From NCBI RefSeq assembly GCF_014652355.1, contig NZ_BMYQ01000003.1, positions 1-64,000 of the forward strand: a DNA stretch of 64,000 nt, in the 5' to 3' direction. Below, one piece after another: positions 18,263-27,487 of the stretch. How positions within the stretch are numbered: position 1 is the first letter of the stretch; every line of letters begins with the position of its first letter. The notes below the pieces were generated by a model. The model was not told where the DNA came from, did no database searches, and saw nothing but the letters and a program-made list of their open reading frames with translations. The position numbers were made by a program, and so were the translations under genes. The DNA is from Gemmobacter lanyuensis. Its GTDB lineage: Bacteria; Pseudomonadota; Alphaproteobacteria; Rhodobacterales; Rhodobacteraceae.

Positions 18263-19033
18263 TTAGAGCCGGATGCAAGAGATCAGGCGCCCGTAATCGG
18301 CCTCTTGCCGGTGGGTGGTGCGGCGGTAGGAATAGAATCGATCCGGGTCACGATAGGTGCAATGGTGCGTCCATTCCGCATGACCAACGCCCGCCGCCCG
18401 CAACCGCCAGAGCGCATAGGCCGGCAGGTCGAACAGCGCCCGGTCGCCCGTGCCCTGGGCGAAAAAGCGTGCGGCTTCGGGGTCGTCATCGATGAAGCCA
18501 TAGACGAATTCGGGACCAACCTCATAGGCGGCTTGGCTGATGGTCGGGCCGATCACGGCGGCGATGCGCGACCGCTGGGCGCCCAGCGTCTCCATTGCGT
18601 CCAGAACGGCTTCCAGTACCCCGTCGCGGGTGCCACGCCATCCGGCATGTGCCGCACCAATCACCCCGGCTTCGGCATCGGCGAAAAGCACCGGCTGGCA
18701 ATCGGCGGTCAGCACCCCTAGCACGAGGCCGGGCGTTGCCGTGACCATGCCGTCGGCCTGCGGCGCCGCGCCTTCATGCGGGGCCGTGATGGTGACGACA
18801 TCGGGCGAATGGATCTGATGGACGGTCACCAGACGTTCCACCGGGGCGCCCATCGCCTCGGCCACGCGGGAGCGGTTGATCGCCACGACCTCGGACAGGT
18901 CGGATGACCCGGTGCCGCAGTTCAGCCCGGCGAAAATGCCGGAAGAGGCCCCGCCCTTGCGGGTGAAGAACCCGTGCCGCAGCGGGGCAAGCGCGTCGGC
19001 AGTAATGATTTCCATCATGCTGGTCTGGGGCAT
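18263..19033 (-). CDS. pgeF: Peptidoglycan editing factor PgeF (YfiH/DUF152, laccase-like)
   Basis: This 256-aa member of the DUF152/YfiH family, once called polyphenol oxidase, is now linked to removal of wrongly incorporated L-serine peptidoglycan precursors. The metal-site motifs are VTVHQIHSPDVV, GVLTADCQPVLFAD (Cys) and IGAAHAGWRGTRDGVLEA (His). The C-terminal HCTYRDPDRFYSYRRTTH is conserved. ATG 19033 is used; ATG 19018 is an alternative. It is the last gene of the lgt - methyltransferase - pgeF unit, 17 bases after the methyltransferase stop. Confidence 0.92.
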   Translation of the reverse strand: MPQTSMMEIITADALAPLRHGFFTRKGGASSGIFAGLNCGTGSSDLSEVVAINRSRVAEAMGAPVERLVTVHQIHSPDVVTITAPHEGAAPQADGMVTATPGLVLGVLTADCQPVLFADAEAGVIGAAHAGWRGTRDGVLEAVLDAMETLGAQRSRIAAVIGPTISQAAYEVGPEFVYGFIDDDPEAARFFAQGTGDRALFDLPAYALWRLRAAGVGHAEWTHHCTYRDPDRFYSYRRTTHRQEADYGRLISCIRL

Positions 19034-19050
19034 CACATCTTTCCCGGTCT

Positions 19051-20130
19051 TCAGGCGGCTGGGTCGAGATCGGGCGGAAAGCCCGGCAGGGGTGGCGTTC
19101 CCGGCGCATGGACGCCAAGCGCCTTGAACAGCGTTCCCATTTCGGCGGGGTCGGTCAAGCGGCGGGTCGCGGCGATATGGCTGTCCAGCGCGGCGCCCGT
19201 CAGGCGTCGCGCCAGAGCGGTGGCGCGCGCCTCGATCCCCAGCGCAGACAAAAGCGCGCCTTGCGGGGTATAGCCCGCGGGGCAGGGCAGGGCCGCACGG
19301 GCCAGCGCCTGAAAATCGACATGGGCCGTGAGATCGGCAAGGCCGGGGTCCTGCATCGGATCGGTAAAGGCATGGTCCCGCAACGCCTGGAACGTATCCC
19401 CGCGCGATTGCCAGCCACCATAATCCACAATCACCGCCGCACCGCCGTGACGGGTGATGCGCCCCGAAATCTCGGCCATGATAGGCGCGGCTGCGGGGCA
19501 GATTTCGACAATCTCACCCGGCTGGGTATCGGCAAGGCGATGGTCCAGCGCGGCAATCGGCGCCGCGGCCGAGAGGGCGGGGGCAAGGCGGCCCTCCCGT
19601 TCCGTCACCACGGTTTCGCGCCAGCCCGCCGCATCGCGGGTGAATTGGCGAATGGGCAGGGCATCGAAGAATTCATTGGCCAGCAGGAACAGCGGCTGTT
19701 CCGGCAGATCGGCCACACGGTCCATCCATTGAACCGGATGATTGGCGAGAGTGGCGCGTTGCTGGGCGCGCAGCTGGGGCGAGGCCTCGATCAGCACCAC
19801 CCGTGCGGCCGCATGCAGGCCCGGCACCCGGGCCGTGGCGCGCAGCACATCCGCCATCAGCGTGCCGCGACCGGGGCCGATCTCGGCCAGTGTGAAGGGG
19901 GCCGGGCAGCCCTGATCCATCCAGGCCTGCGCGAGGCAAAGGCCCAGAAGCTCGCCAAACATCTGGCTGATTTCCGGGGCCGTGGTGAAATCGCCCGCCG
20001 TGCCAAAGGGCGTGCGGGTGGTGTAATAGCCATGCTCTGGGTGCAGCAGGCATTCGGCCATGTAATCCGCAAGGCTGATCGGCCCCGTCGTGCGGATGCG
20101 CCGCAGCAAAAGCGCCTCAAGCCCGGACAC
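19051..20130 (-). CDS. SAM-dependent methyltransferase, NDUFAF7/MidA family
   Basis: This 359-aa class I methyltransferase of the DUF185/NDUFAF7 family starts with [20 protein letters not shown], followed by [18 protein letters not shown]. The SAM-binding loop is [18 protein letters not shown] and the late motif is [17 protein letters not shown]. Mitochondrial homologues dimethylate an arginine of complex I subunit NDUFS2; bacterial members may modify NuoD, but this is not shown here. Its start overlaps the lgt stop by 14 bases, so it is coupled to lgt. Pairing with lgt and pgeF is positional only. Confidence 0.92.
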   Translation of the reverse strand: MSGLEALLLRRIRTTGPISLADYMAECLLHPEHGYYTTRTPFGTAGDFTTAPEISQMFGELLGLCLAQAWMDQGCPAPFTLAEIGPGRGTLMADVLRATARVPGLHAAARVVLIEASPQLRAQQRATLANHPVQWMDRVADLPEQPLFLLANEFFDALPIRQFTRDAAGWRETVVTEREGRLAPALSAAAPIAALDHRLADTQPGEIVEICPAAAPIMAEISGRITRHGGAAVIVDYGGWQSRGDTFQALRDHAFTDPMQDPGLADLTAHVDFQALARAALPCPAGYTPQGALLSALGIEARATALARRLTGAALDSHIAATRRLTDPAEMGTLFKALGVHAPGTPPLPGFPPDLDPAA

Positions 20131-21001
20131 GGCGCGCCCGCAGGATGAAGAAGAGGCCCACTAACACCATCGGCAGCGACAGGATCTGCCCTGCCGTCAG
20201 GCCATAGCCGCCCGACTGCAGATAAAGCCCCAGCGGATTGTCCGGCGTTACGAATTGTGCATCGGGCTGGCGGACAAATTCCACCGCAAAGCGCGCAAGC
20301 CCGTATCCGGCAAAGAAAATCCCCGCGATCAGGCCGGGCTGGTGCAGCGCCGACTTGCGCCGCAGGGCAAGGGTCAGCAGGATCACGCCCAGCAGCAGAC
20401 CTTCCAGCGCGGCCTCATAGAGTTGGCTGGGGTGGCGCACACAGGGCGCGGCCAGCGTGGCGCAGGCCTGCGCGGCCTCGCCGGGGAAGGCAAAGCCCCA
20501 GGGCAGGTCGGTCGGGCGGCCCCAAAGCTCGGCATTGATGAAATTGGCGATGCGCCCGAAGAAAAGGCCGGGCGGCGCGGCCAGCGCCAGCAGATCCGCC
20601 ATCGGCAGCAGGGGAATACCCTCGCGTCGGCAGAAGATCAGCGCCGCGACCACCACGCCCAGGAACCCACCGTGGAAAGACATGCCGCCTTCCCAGACCC
20701 GCAAAATTTCGGCCGGGTTCGCAAGATAATGCGCGGGCTGGTAGAATAGTACAAACCCCAACCGCCCCCCCAGCACCACGCCAAGGATGATCCAGGTCAG
20801 CAGCCGGTCCAGCTGTTCGGCGTTCAGCGGCACGCGCTGGGGCCAAAGCCGCTGCATCCTGATCGCGCGCAGCACGATCTGCCAGCCCAGCAAGAGGCCC
20901 GCGATATAGGCCAGCGCATACCAGCGCAGCGCGAAGGTGATGCCGAACAGATCGACCGAAAAGATTTCGGGCGAGATGTCGGGGAAGGGGAGATAGTTCA
21001 T
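20117..21001 (-). CDS. lgt: Phosphatidylglycerol-prolipoprotein diacylglyceryl transferase
   Basis: This 294-aa inner-membrane enzyme performs the first step of lipoprotein maturation, adding diacylglycerol to the lipobox Cys. It is polytopic with about seven hydrophobic segments. The conserved blocks are [52 protein letters not shown] and [20 protein letters not shown], the last being the Lgt signature. Together with lnt further right it gives two of the three lipoprotein-processing enzymes. It heads the operon with the methyltransferase and pgeF. Confidence 0.97.
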   Translation of the reverse strand: MNYLPFPDISPEIFSVDLFGITFALRWYALAYIAGLLLGWQIVLRAIRMQRLWPQRVPLNAEQLDRLLTWIILGVVLGGRLGFVLFYQPAHYLANPAEILRVWEGGMSFHGGFLGVVVAALIFCRREGIPLLPMADLLALAAPPGLFFGRIANFINAELWGRPTDLPWGFAFPGEAAQACATLAAPCVRHPSQLYEAALEGLLLGVILLTLALRRKSALHQPGLIAGIFFAGYGLARFAVEFVRQPDAQFVTPDNPLGLYLQSGGYGLTAGQILSLPMVLVGLFFILRARRVRA

Positions 21002-21154
21002 GCGCGGCTCCGTCAGTGGCGGGCGTCGGATGCGGACAGGATGCTTGTCCCGTGGCCCTGCGGCATTGTCAACTGCGCGCCGGGCGGCACCCGCAGCCCC
21101 TTGCAGCTTTGGGACGTGGGTCGCATATAAGGCGGGCTAGCACAGGAGTGGCCC

Positions 21155-21400
21155 ATGCAGACCAAAGGCAAGTTCTTTGACGACATCTCGCAGCTCATGA
21201 CCAATGCGATGGGCGTGGCGCAGGGGGCCAAGACCGAGGCCGAAACCGCGATGAAAAGCCTGATGGACCGCTGGATGGCGGATCGCGATTTCGTCACGCG
21301 CGAAGAATTCGATGCCGTCCGTGCCATGGCGCAGAAGGCCCGCGAAGAGAATGACGCCCTGTCCGCCCGTATCGCCGCGCTGGAAGCCAAGCTGAAGTAA
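21155..21400 (+). CDS. ubiK: Ubiquinone biosynthesis accessory factor UbiK (YqiC/BMFP family)
   Basis: This 81-aa protein is helical with a C-terminal coiled coil (REENDALSARIAALEAKLK). The N-terminal FFDDISQLMTNAMGVAQGAK and REEFDAVRAMAQKAREEN match the BMFP/YqiC family, now UbiK. That protein helps assemble the soluble UbiJ complex for aerobic ubiquinone synthesis and can associate with membranes. ATG 21155 is preceded by an AGGAG. It is divergent from lgt and stands 60 bases upstream of the sensor kinase gene. Confidence 0.9.
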   Translation: MQTKGKFFDDISQLMTNAMGVAQGAKTEAETAMKSLMDRWMADRDFVTREEFDAVRAMAQKAREENDALSARIAALEAKLK

Positions 21401-21459
21401 GCGCTGCCTTCGGACTTTAGCCCGTTTTCCGGTCGTGCAATCACCGCTAGAACGGGCGC

Positions 21460-22833
21460 ATGACCCAGATCCTGACCCGTTGGAAAAGCTGGTCGCTTGC
21501 CACGCAATTCGCGTTGGCGGGCGGCGTTGTCATGTTGCTGGCGATGTTGGTCGTCGGTCAGTGGGTCGCCGCGCGGATCGAGGAATCGGTCGTGCGGAAC
21601 TGGGCCAATGCCACGGCCCTTTACATGGAAAGCTTCATCTCGCCTTTGAGCCAGAGCCTCGCCGAGGATGGCACGCTGTCGCCCCTTGCCCATCAGGCGC
21701 TGGATGAAGTCTTCAACGGTACCACCTTGGGCGAAAGGGTCGTGTCCTACAAGATCTGGAAGCAGGACGGGCTGGTTGTCGATGCTTCGGATCATGCGGT
21801 GGTGGGCAAGTATTTTCCGGTGGGGGGGGATTTGGCCCGCGCGTGGAAAGGCGAGGTCGCCGCCGAAATGGCCGCCTCGGACGAGGCCGAAAACGCCCTT
21901 GAAACCGCGATGGGCGGGGCGCTTCTGGAAATCTACAGCCCCGTGCGTGAGGTCTGGTCCGGTCGGGTGATTGGCGTGGTCGAATTCTACGAACGGGCCG
22001 ATACGCTGATGCAGGATATCTCGGATGCCCGGCAACGCAGCTGGCTGACGGTGGCGGCGGTTTTCGGTGCCATCGGGCTTGCGCTTTGGGGGATCGTCGC
22101 ACGCGGCAGTCGGGTGATTGAAAGCCAGCAGGCACAGCTGCACCGGCAGGTGCTCGCGCTTGAGGAAATGTCGGATCACAACCGCGCGCTGCGTCTGCGG
22201 GTGCAGGGAGCGGCAGCGCGTTCGGCTGCGCTGAACGATCAGGTGCTGCGCCAGATCGGCGCCGATTTGCATGACGGCCCGGCACAGCTTCTGGGTTATG
22301 CGGCGCTGCGGCTGGACGGGCTGGATGTGCCGCCCGAGGCCGAGCCCCGGCGGATCGAGGTGGAGCGCGCCGTGAAGGATGCGATGCGGGAAATCCGCTC
22401 GATCTCGCGCGGGGTGGCGCTGCCCGATATTGCCGCGCGCTGCCCCTGTGACATCATTCATGGTCTGGTCGAGGCGCATCGCGCCCGCACCGGATGCCAG
22501 GTCGAGGTCACCTGTTCGCCCGAAGGCTTGCCCAACCTGAATGCCGCCGAAAAGACCTGCATCTACCGCTTCGTGCAAGAGGGGCTGAACAACGGTTGGC
22601 GCCATGCCGAAGGTCGGGGGCAGGCGGTCTGTCTGACCCCGCGGGGCGAGCTGCTGGAGCTGACGGTGCGCGACGCCGGGCCGGGGTTCCCCGCCGCCAA
22701 TACCCCCACCGAAGGTCTGGGCCTGATTGGCCTGCGCGACCGGGTCGAGGCCCTGGGCGGCAGCTTTGAGATGCGTAGCCTGCCCGCGGGCGGGGCTGAA
22801 CTGAAAATGACATTGCTGCCCGGTCAGGGCTGA
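21460..22833 (+). CDS. Sensor histidine kinase, NarX/HisKA_3 type
   Basis: This 457-aa membrane kinase has TM1 at about 18-38, a periplasmic sensor domain at about 40-190 of no recognised family, TM2 at about 196-214 and a coiled linker. The HisKA_3 box carries the phosphorylatable H271 (QIGADLHDGPAQLLGY). The HATPase_c domain has an N-box FVQEGLNNGWRHAEG, G1 VRDAGPGFP and G2 GLGLIGLRDRVEALGG. No HAMP domain is evident. It is followed after 16 bases by its LuxR-type response regulator. The signal is unknown. The neighbouring convergent Asp-rich secreted proteins could be targets or modulators (inference). Confidence 0.92.
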   Translation: MTQILTRWKSWSLATQFALAGGVVMLLAMLVVGQWVAARIEESVVRNWANATALYMESFISPLSQSLAEDGTLSPLAHQALDEVFNGTTLGERVVSYKIWKQDGLVVDASDHAVVGKYFPVGGDLARAWKGEVAAEMAASDEAENALETAMGGALLEIYSPVREVWSGRVIGVVEFYERADTLMQDISDARQRSWLTVAAVFGAIGLALWGIVARGSRVIESQQAQLHRQVLALEEMSDHNRALRLRVQGAAARSAALNDQVLRQIGADLHDGPAQLLGYAALRLDGLDVPPEAEPRRIEVERAVKDAMREIRSISRGVALPDIAARCPCDIIHGLVEAHRARTGCQVEVTCSPEGLPNLNAAEKTCIYRFVQEGLNNGWRHAEGRGQAVCLTPRGELLELTVRDAGPGFPAANTPTEGLGLIGLRDRVEALGGSFEMRSLPAGGAELKMTLLPGQG

Positions 22834-22849
22834 CCCAAGGAGATCCGTT

Positions 22850-23491
22850 TTGGACCAGATCAGGATCGTCATCGCCGATGACCACCCGCTTTACCGCGAG
22901 GGCGTGGCCCGCACGCTGAGCGAGGATGCAGGCCTTCTGGTGGTGGGGCAGGCGCAGGATGCCCCCGGCGCGGTCGAGCTGACGGAGCGCATGACGCCCG
23001 ATCTGCTGCTTCTCGACATTTCGATGCCGGGGGGCGGGGGGCTGCAGGCGCTACGGCAGGTCATGGCGCTGCCCAACCCGCCCAAGGTGGCGATGCTGAC
23101 GGCATCCGAGGAGGATGACGAGGTGATGCAGGCGCTGAAGGCGGGGGCGCTTGGCTATGTCCTGAAAGGCGTCGGATCGCGCGAGCTGGTCGGCATCGTC
23201 AAGGATCTGGCGCGGGGGCAAAGCTATGTCTCGCCTTCGCTGGCGGGCCGCTTGCTCGCGGCGATGCGCGGGGGGCAGAAGGCGAAGGCCGCCAATCCGC
23301 TGGAAGACCTGTCCAAGCGCGAAGAGGAAATCCTGCGTCTGGTGGCCGAGGGCAAGAGCAACAAGGAAGTGGGTCTGGCGCTGGATTTGCAGGAAAAGAC
23401 GGTCAAGCATTACATGACCTCGATCCTGCAGAAGCTGCATCTACGCAACCGGGTTGAAGCGGCTGTCTTTGCGCGTGAACACCTGCGCTAA
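22850..23491 (+). CDS. LuxR/NarL-family response regulator
   Basis: This 213-aa regulator has a receiver domain with acidic pocket D10/D11 (VIADDHPLYREG), phospho-acceptor D56 (LLLLDISMPGGGG) and the conserved Lys in GALGYVLKGVGS. The C-terminal LuxR-type HTH is LSKREEEILRLVAEGKSNKE, then VKHYMTSILQKLHLRNR. The start is TTG at 22850, preceded by AAGGAG at 8 bases; no ATG fits. It forms a two-gene operon with the upstream kinase. Its stop is only 20 bases from the stop of the convergent Asp-rich gene, with a small GATCGC/GCGATC hairpin between them. Confidence 0.93.
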   Translation: MDQIRIVIADDHPLYREGVARTLSEDAGLLVVGQAQDAPGAVELTERMTPDLLLLDISMPGGGGLQALRQVMALPNPPKVAMLTASEEDDEVMQALKAGALGYVLKGVGSRELVGIVKDLARGQSYVSPSLAGRLLAAMRGGQKAKAANPLEDLSKREEEILRLVAEGKSNKEVGLALDLQEKTVKHYMTSILQKLHLRNRVEAAVFAREHLR

Positions 23492-23511
23492 GATCGCATT
23501 TCGGGGGGCGA

Positions 23512-24204
23512 TCAGCCCCCCAGAAGCGTGCGAAGCCGGGCCAGGTCACGCTCGGTTACGGCGCGGCGCGTGACCACATTTCCGCGCGGATCGGTCAGGC
23601 GGTAGCGTGTGCCTTGCACCTCTTCGCGCCATCCGGCCCGGTCGGTCACGATGATGCGGCTTGGCGTTACGTCCACGATGACCTCAAGCCCCTGACCGTC
23701 GAGGTTCTGCAGGCGCCGCCGGTCGCCGTTTGAGGCCGGCCGGCGTTCGATCACACGGCCACGGCGGTCAAGCCGTTCATACTGGCCGCCGGTGATCCGC
23801 TCCTGCTGGCCATCGACGTAGATGCGCCGCAGGCCGCTGCGAAGCCCCAGATCGCTGGAATGGCCACCCCGGTCCGACGTGTCGCGGTCGCTGTTATCGC
23901 GCCCGTCATCATCGGACCCGCTGCCGCCATCGTTGTCGTCACCGCCGTCATCTCCACCGCCATCGTCGTCATTGCCGCCGCCGCTGTCGTCGCCTTGGTC
24001 GTCGTCTTCATCGTCCGACCCGTCATCAGAATCGTTGTCATCCTCTTCGTCATCATCCGAGTCTGAATCCGAATCGTCATCGCCGCCGTCATCGCCCCCC
24101 TTGGCCATAGCGGCCCCGACCTGCGAAACGGTCGACAACAGCATTTCTGCCGCCCCGAGGGGCGGCAGCAGCAGCAGCAGAAAGAGGATCAGACGACGGG
24201 TCAT
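23512..24204 (-). CDS. Secreted Asp-rich protein with two copies of a novel C-terminal repeat
   Basis: This 230-aa protein has a hydrophobic signal sequence (LILFLLLLLPPLGAA), an extreme Asp/Gly/Ser-rich low-complexity region at 38-108 and two C-terminal repeats. Repeat 1 is at 128-168 (YVDGQQERITGGQYERLDRR). Repeat 2 is at 183-227 (DRAGWREEVQGTRYRLTDPR). Both follow the pattern D-G-x-x-E-x-x-x-G-x-Y-x-R-x-D-x-x-G-x-V-x-x-R-x-x, then R-L-x-x-L. The same module closes the upstream neighbour. The acidic stretch could bind calcium or other cations outside the membrane (inference). No family is recognised. It lies 5 bases downstream of its paralogue, so they form an operon. Confidence 0.8.
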   Translation of the reverse strand: MTRRLILFLLLLLPPLGAAEMLLSTVSQVGAAMAKGGDDGGDDDSDSDSDDDEEDDNDSDDGSDDEDDDQGDDSGGGNDDDGGGDDGGDDNDGGSGSDDDGRDNSDRDTSDRGGHSSDLGLRSGLRRIYVDGQQERITGGQYERLDRRGRVIERRPASNGDRRRLQNLDGQGLEVIVDVTPSRIIVTDRAGWREEVQGTRYRLTDPRGNVVTRRAVTERDLARLRTLLGG

Positions 24205-24209
24205 TCTGG

Positions 24210-24761
24210 TCAGCGCAGGGCGTTCAGCCGGTCGAGGTCGGCTTGGGTTGCGGGCCGTTCCTCGACGGTGCGGCCGGTTGTGTCTTTGCGTTCGTAAACG
24301 CCGGATTCTACTTCTTCGCGGCTGCCGTCGGAATAGGTCACTTCGATCCCGTCCGAGGAAATCTCGATCCGGCTGACGGCGGAGGGGCTGCCCTCGCCAC
24401 CCGGAATGATCACGATCTCATCGTCGTCGCGGCCGTTGTCGTCACGGCTGTCATCGTCATCAGTCCCGTTGTCATCATTGCCGTCATCCGATCCATGATC
24501 ATCATGGTCGTCGTCACGGCCATCATCATCGCCATGATCGCCATCGCGATCATCATCGTGGTCGTCGTCGCTGTCATCATCGCGGTCGTCATCGTGATCC
24601 TCGCCATCGCTATCGGCCAGCGCGGCGCCGGACGACAGGGCGAAGGACCCGCTTGCGGGATCAAAGCGGACCGACCAGGGCTGCGCGGCCAGAATGGCGG
24701 CCAGCGCGATCATCAGCGTCAGGCGGGGGGCGGTCACGGTAAAGCGGGGCTGCATGGTCAT
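24210..24761 (-). CDS. Secreted Asp/His-rich protein with one copy of the same repeat
   Basis: This 183-aa protein has a signal sequence (LTLMIALAAILAAQPWS, about 14-30) and an Asp/His-rich tract at 50-114 (many DDD, DDHDD and DGDHGDDD runs). One C-terminal module at 138-182 (YSDGSREEVESGVYERKDTT) ends ERPATQADLDRLNAL and is clearly related to both repeats of the downstream gene. His within the Asp tract suggests metal binding (inference). ATG 24761 is supported by GGGAG upstream; a longer reading to 24818 is less likely. First gene of the two-gene unit; function unknown. Confidence 0.8.
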   Translation of the reverse strand: MTMQPRFTVTAPRLTLMIALAAILAAQPWSVRFDPASGSFALSSGAALADSDGEDHDDDRDDDSDDDHDDDRDGDHGDDDGRDDDHDDHGSDDGNDDNGTDDDDSRDDNGRDDDEIVIIPGGEGSPSAVSRIEISSDGIEVTYSDGSREEVESGVYERKDTTGRTVEERPATQADLDRLNALR

Positions 24762-24998
24762 CTGGGATCTCCCTTTGGGTTGCCCGCCACTGCGGCGGGG
24801 ATGGATCTTGGATGCCACATGTTCTTTCCGTGCCCCATGGTGGCCCGACCTCTGCCAAGGCAGATCGGACCGCTGCCCTTCCTACATGCGACGGAAGTCG
24901 CCTTGCGTCACCGGACCAAGGTCCGACAAAACGCGATTGGGGCGCCGCGAACGGGCTTGCAGCGCGGCGGACCGGATGCTATCCCCTCGGGCGTAGCG

Positions 24999-25072
24999 GC
25001 GGGTATGGTGTAGTGGTAGCGCCTCAGCCTTCCAAGCTGATGGGGCGGGTTCGATTCCCGCTACCCGCTCCA
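24999..25072 (+). tRNA. tRNA-Gly (anticodon TCC)
   Basis: This is a 74-base cloverleaf. The acceptor GCGGGTA pairs with TACCCGC. The anticodon arm TCAGC-CTTCCAA-GCTGA has TCC at 25031-25033. The T arm GCGGG-TTCGATT-CCCGC is followed by an encoded 3' CCA after discriminator T. It is isolated from other RNA genes and reads Gly codons GGA/GGG. Confidence 0.96.
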
Positions 25073-25361
25073 GATTTTCCACAAATTATTTCAATCCGGC
25101 ATTGCGGTCTTTCGGGCCCGCGGCCTTTCTTCTGCATCCGTCCGGCGGCAATGCAGAAGGCCGGGGGTTGCCCGCCCGGCCTTCGCCTCTACAGGCGGGG
25201 TACTGGGGATACCCGATCTGCAGAATCACTATTCCGTCTAAGGCGCCGTCGGGCGCTTCTGTTCTGCTGAGTTTGCTATGCGCATTCAGCGGAAACAAGC
25301 CATGATCTATGACGTGCAAGAATTTGAAAGCAAGTTCTATTCATTGAACAGGCCGGAATCT
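25073..25361. other. Intergenic stretch after tRNA-Gly with two hairpins, no clear gene
   Basis: It holds a 10-bp hairpin (GAAGGCCGGG 25156-25165 with CCCGGCCTTC 25175-25184) and a bulged AAGGCGCC/GGCGCTT hairpin near 25240-25258 followed by a pyrimidine-rich run, which could end a transcript. A 32-codon open frame from 25302 lacks a good ribosome-binding site and reads into the fabI terminator, so I do not call it. The right part is notably AT-rich. Confidence 0.4.
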
Positions 25362-25398
25362 AAAACAAAAAAGACCACCCGAACGGGTCGGGCGGTCT
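25362..25398 (-). terminator. fab operon terminator
   Basis: On the minus strand, AGACCGCCCGA pairs with TCGGGTGGTCT (one G-T pair) and is followed by TTTTTTGTTTT. It begins 29 bases past the fabI stop. Confidence 0.9.
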
Positions 25399-25427
25399 GA
25401 TCCGAAAAGCGGGCAGGGGCCCGGATG

Positions 25428-26216
25428 TCAGAGGTTTTCGGCCTGCGGCATGCCCAGAACGTGGAAACCGCCGTCCACACGCACCACCTCGCCGGTGGTG
25501 AAGGCGCCATAATCCGAGCAAAGCCAGACGGCCGTGCCGCCGACCGACTCCAGCGTCGCGTTCGACCGCAGGGGTGCATTGCTTTCGGTGTGGCGATAGG
25601 TCGCGCGCGCACCGCCGATCGCCGCACCTGCGAGGGTCTTCATCGGGCCGGGCGAAATGGCGTTCACACGAATTTTCTGCGGACCCAGATCATTGGCCAG
25701 ATAGCGCGTGGCGCTTTCCAGCGCGGCTTTGGCCACGCCCATCACATTGTAATTCGGCGTCACGCGGTTCGACCCCTGGAAGGTCAGGGTGATCAGGCTG
25801 CCCCCATCTGGCATCAGATCGGCGGCGCGGCGGCTGACGTCGATGAAGGAAAAGCACGAGATATCGAGCGAATGTTTGAAGTTCGCGCGGCTCGTGTTGA
25901 TGAACCGGCCCGTCAGCTCGTTCTTGTCGGAATAGGCGATGGCATGGATCAGAAAGTCCATCTTGCCCCAACGCGCCTGCAGCGCGCCAAAACAGGCATC
26001 CAGGCTTTCGTCATTGGTCACATCGACATCGACCAGAAAATCCGACCCGACCGAGGCAGCCAGCGGTTCGACCCGCTTGCCGAAAGCCTCACCCTGGTAG
26101 GAAAAGGCCAGCTCGGCGCCTTCATCCGCCAGCGCCTTGGCAATGCCCCAGGCGATCGAGCGTTCATTGGCAACGCCCATCACAAGCCCGCGCTTGCCCT
26201 GCATCAGTCCGGCCAT
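25428..26216 (-). CDS. fabI: Enoyl-[acyl-carrier-protein] reductase (NADH)
   Basis: This 262-aa short-chain dehydrogenase-type enzyme makes the final reduction of each fatty-acid elongation cycle and is the triclosan target class. It begins with the FabI-type cofactor motif GVANERSIAWGIAKAL. FLIHAIAYSDKNEL follows, then the catalytic Tyr/Lys block TPNYNVMGVAKAALES and RVNAISPGPMKTLAGAAI. It is the last gene of fabA-fabB-fabI on the minus strand, 41 bases after fabB, with a strong terminator after it. Confidence 0.96.
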   Translation of the reverse strand: MAGLMQGKRGLVMGVANERSIAWGIAKALADEGAELAFSYQGEAFGKRVEPLAASVGSDFLVDVDVTNDESLDACFGALQARWGKMDFLIHAIAYSDKNELTGRFINTSRANFKHSLDISCFSFIDVSRRAADLMPDGGSLITLTFQGSNRVTPNYNVMGVAKAALESATRYLANDLGPQKIRVNAISPGPMKTLAGAAIGGARATYRHTESNAPLRSNATLESVGGTAVWLCSDYGAFTTGEVVRVDGGFHVLGMPQAENL

Positions 26217-26257
26217 ATCCGGCTCTCCCTGTTCGTTCGATGGAAAGTCGGGGCGGT

Positions 26258-27487
26258 TCAGCCCCGGTATTTGCTCATCACCAGCGTGGCGTTGGTGCCG
26301 CCAAAGCCGAAGCTGTTGGAGAGAACCGAGTCCATCTCGACACCGTCACGGTAGCTGGTGGCGATTTCCTCGGGCTTCAGTTCCGGGTCAAGCTGGGTGA
26401 CATTGGCCGAAGCGGTGATGAAGTTGCCCTGCAGCATCAGCAGCGAATAGATCGCCTCATGCACACCGGTGGCGCCAAGGCTGTGGCCGGTCAGCGACTT
26501 GGTCGAGGAAATCGGCGGCACGGCGTTTTCGCCAAAGACGCGGCGGATGGCCTTGACCTCGGTCACGTCGCCCGCGGGGGTCGAGGTGCCATGCGCGTTG
26601 ATATAGCTGATCTTGCGATCTTCCGGCAGGGTCGACAGCGCCAGCCGCATCGACCGTTCGCCACCCTCGCCCGAGGGCGCGACCATGTCATGCCCGTCCG
26701 AGGTGGCGCCATAGCCGGTCACTTCGGCATAGATCTTGGCGCCGCGCGCCAGGGCGTGGTTCAGCTCTTCCAGCACGACGACACCGCCGCCGCCCGCGAT
26801 GACAAAGCCGTCGCGCGTCGCGTCAAAGGCACGCGAGGCGGTGGCGGGCGAGTCATTGTATTTCGACGACATCGCGCCCATCGCATCGAAGAGGCACGAC
26901 AGCGTCCAGTCCAGTTCCTCACCGCCGCCGGCAAAGACGATGTCCTGCTTGCCCATCTGGATCAGCTCGGTGCCATTGCCGATGCAATGGGCCGAGGTCG
27001 AGCAGGCCGAGGTGATCGAATAGTTCACGCCCTTGATCTTGAAGGGGGTGGCAAGGCAGGCCGAGTTGGTCGAGGACATGCAGCGCGTGACCATGAAGGG
27101 GCCCATGCGCTTCGGCGCGCCTTTTTCGATCACGGTGTTATGCGCCTGGAAGAAGTTCGAGGTCGAAGGCCCGCCCGACCCCACGATGATGCCGGTGCGT
27201 TCGTTGGAGACATCGCTCTCGCTCAGCCCGGAATCGGCAACGGCCTGCTGCATGGCAAGGAAGTTATAGGCTGCGCCGGGGCCCATGAAACGCAGGTCGC
27301 GCTTGTCGATATGGTCTTCCAGCACGATCTGCGGCATGCCGTGGACCTGGCTGCGGAACCCGTGTTCGGCATATTCCGGTGCAAAGACGATGCCCGATTT
27401 TCCGGCCCGCAGGCTGGCTTCCACCTCGGCAGCGGAATTGCCGATCGGTGAGATGATGCCGATCCCGGTGATGACGACGCGACGCAT
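26258..27487 (-). CDS. fabB: Beta-ketoacyl-ACP synthase I
   Basis: This 409-aa condensing enzyme of the unsaturated branch of type II fatty-acid synthesis has the Cys-His-His triad: Cys in [12 protein letters not shown], His in [12 protein letters not shown] and His in [12 protein letters not shown]. The start [17 protein letters not shown] and the end [14 protein letters not shown] are canonical. Together with FabA it directs the cis-3-decenoyl intermediate into unsaturated acids such as cis-vaccenate. A strong hairpin between fabA and fabB suggests that its expression may be uncoupled from fabA. Confidence 0.96.
   Translation of the reverse strand: MRRVVITGIGIISPIGNSAAEVEASLRAGKSGIVFAPEYAEHGFRSQVHGMPQIVLEDHIDKRDLRFMGPGAAYNFLAMQQAVADSGLSESDVSNERTGIIVGSGGPSTSNFFQAHNTVIEKGAPKRMGPFMVTRCMSSTNSACLATPFKIKGVNYSITSACSTSAHCIGNGTELIQMGKQDIVFAGGGEELDWTLSCLFDAMGAMSSKYNDSPATASRAFDATRDGFVIAGGGGVVVLEELNHALARGAKIYAEVTGYGATSDGHDMVAPSGEGGERSMRLALSTLPEDRKISYINAHGTSTPAGDVTEVKAIRRVFGENAVPPISSTKSLTGHSLGATGVHEAIYSLLMLQGNFITASANVTQLDPELKPEEIATSYRDGVEMDSVLSNSFGFGGTNATLVMSKYRG

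Noticed and set aside
21013..22872. Open frame of 619 codons on the minus strand
   Set aside because: It lies antisense to ubiK and the sensor kinase, has no family motifs, and is rich in Arg/His/Gln as expected for the reverse of GC-rich coding DNA.
23822..24376. Ser/Pro-rich open frame on the plus strand
   Set aside because: It is the reverse reading of Asp codons in the Asp-rich genes, which explains the runs of Ser.
23700..24650. RTX calcium-binding repeats in the Asp-rich proteins
   Set aside because: The tracts lack the regular nonapeptide GGxGxDxUx; they are irregular Asp runs.
25302..25400. 32-codon open frame before the fabI terminator
   Set aside because: Poor ribosome-binding site, and the frame runs through the terminator stem; no evidence of coding.
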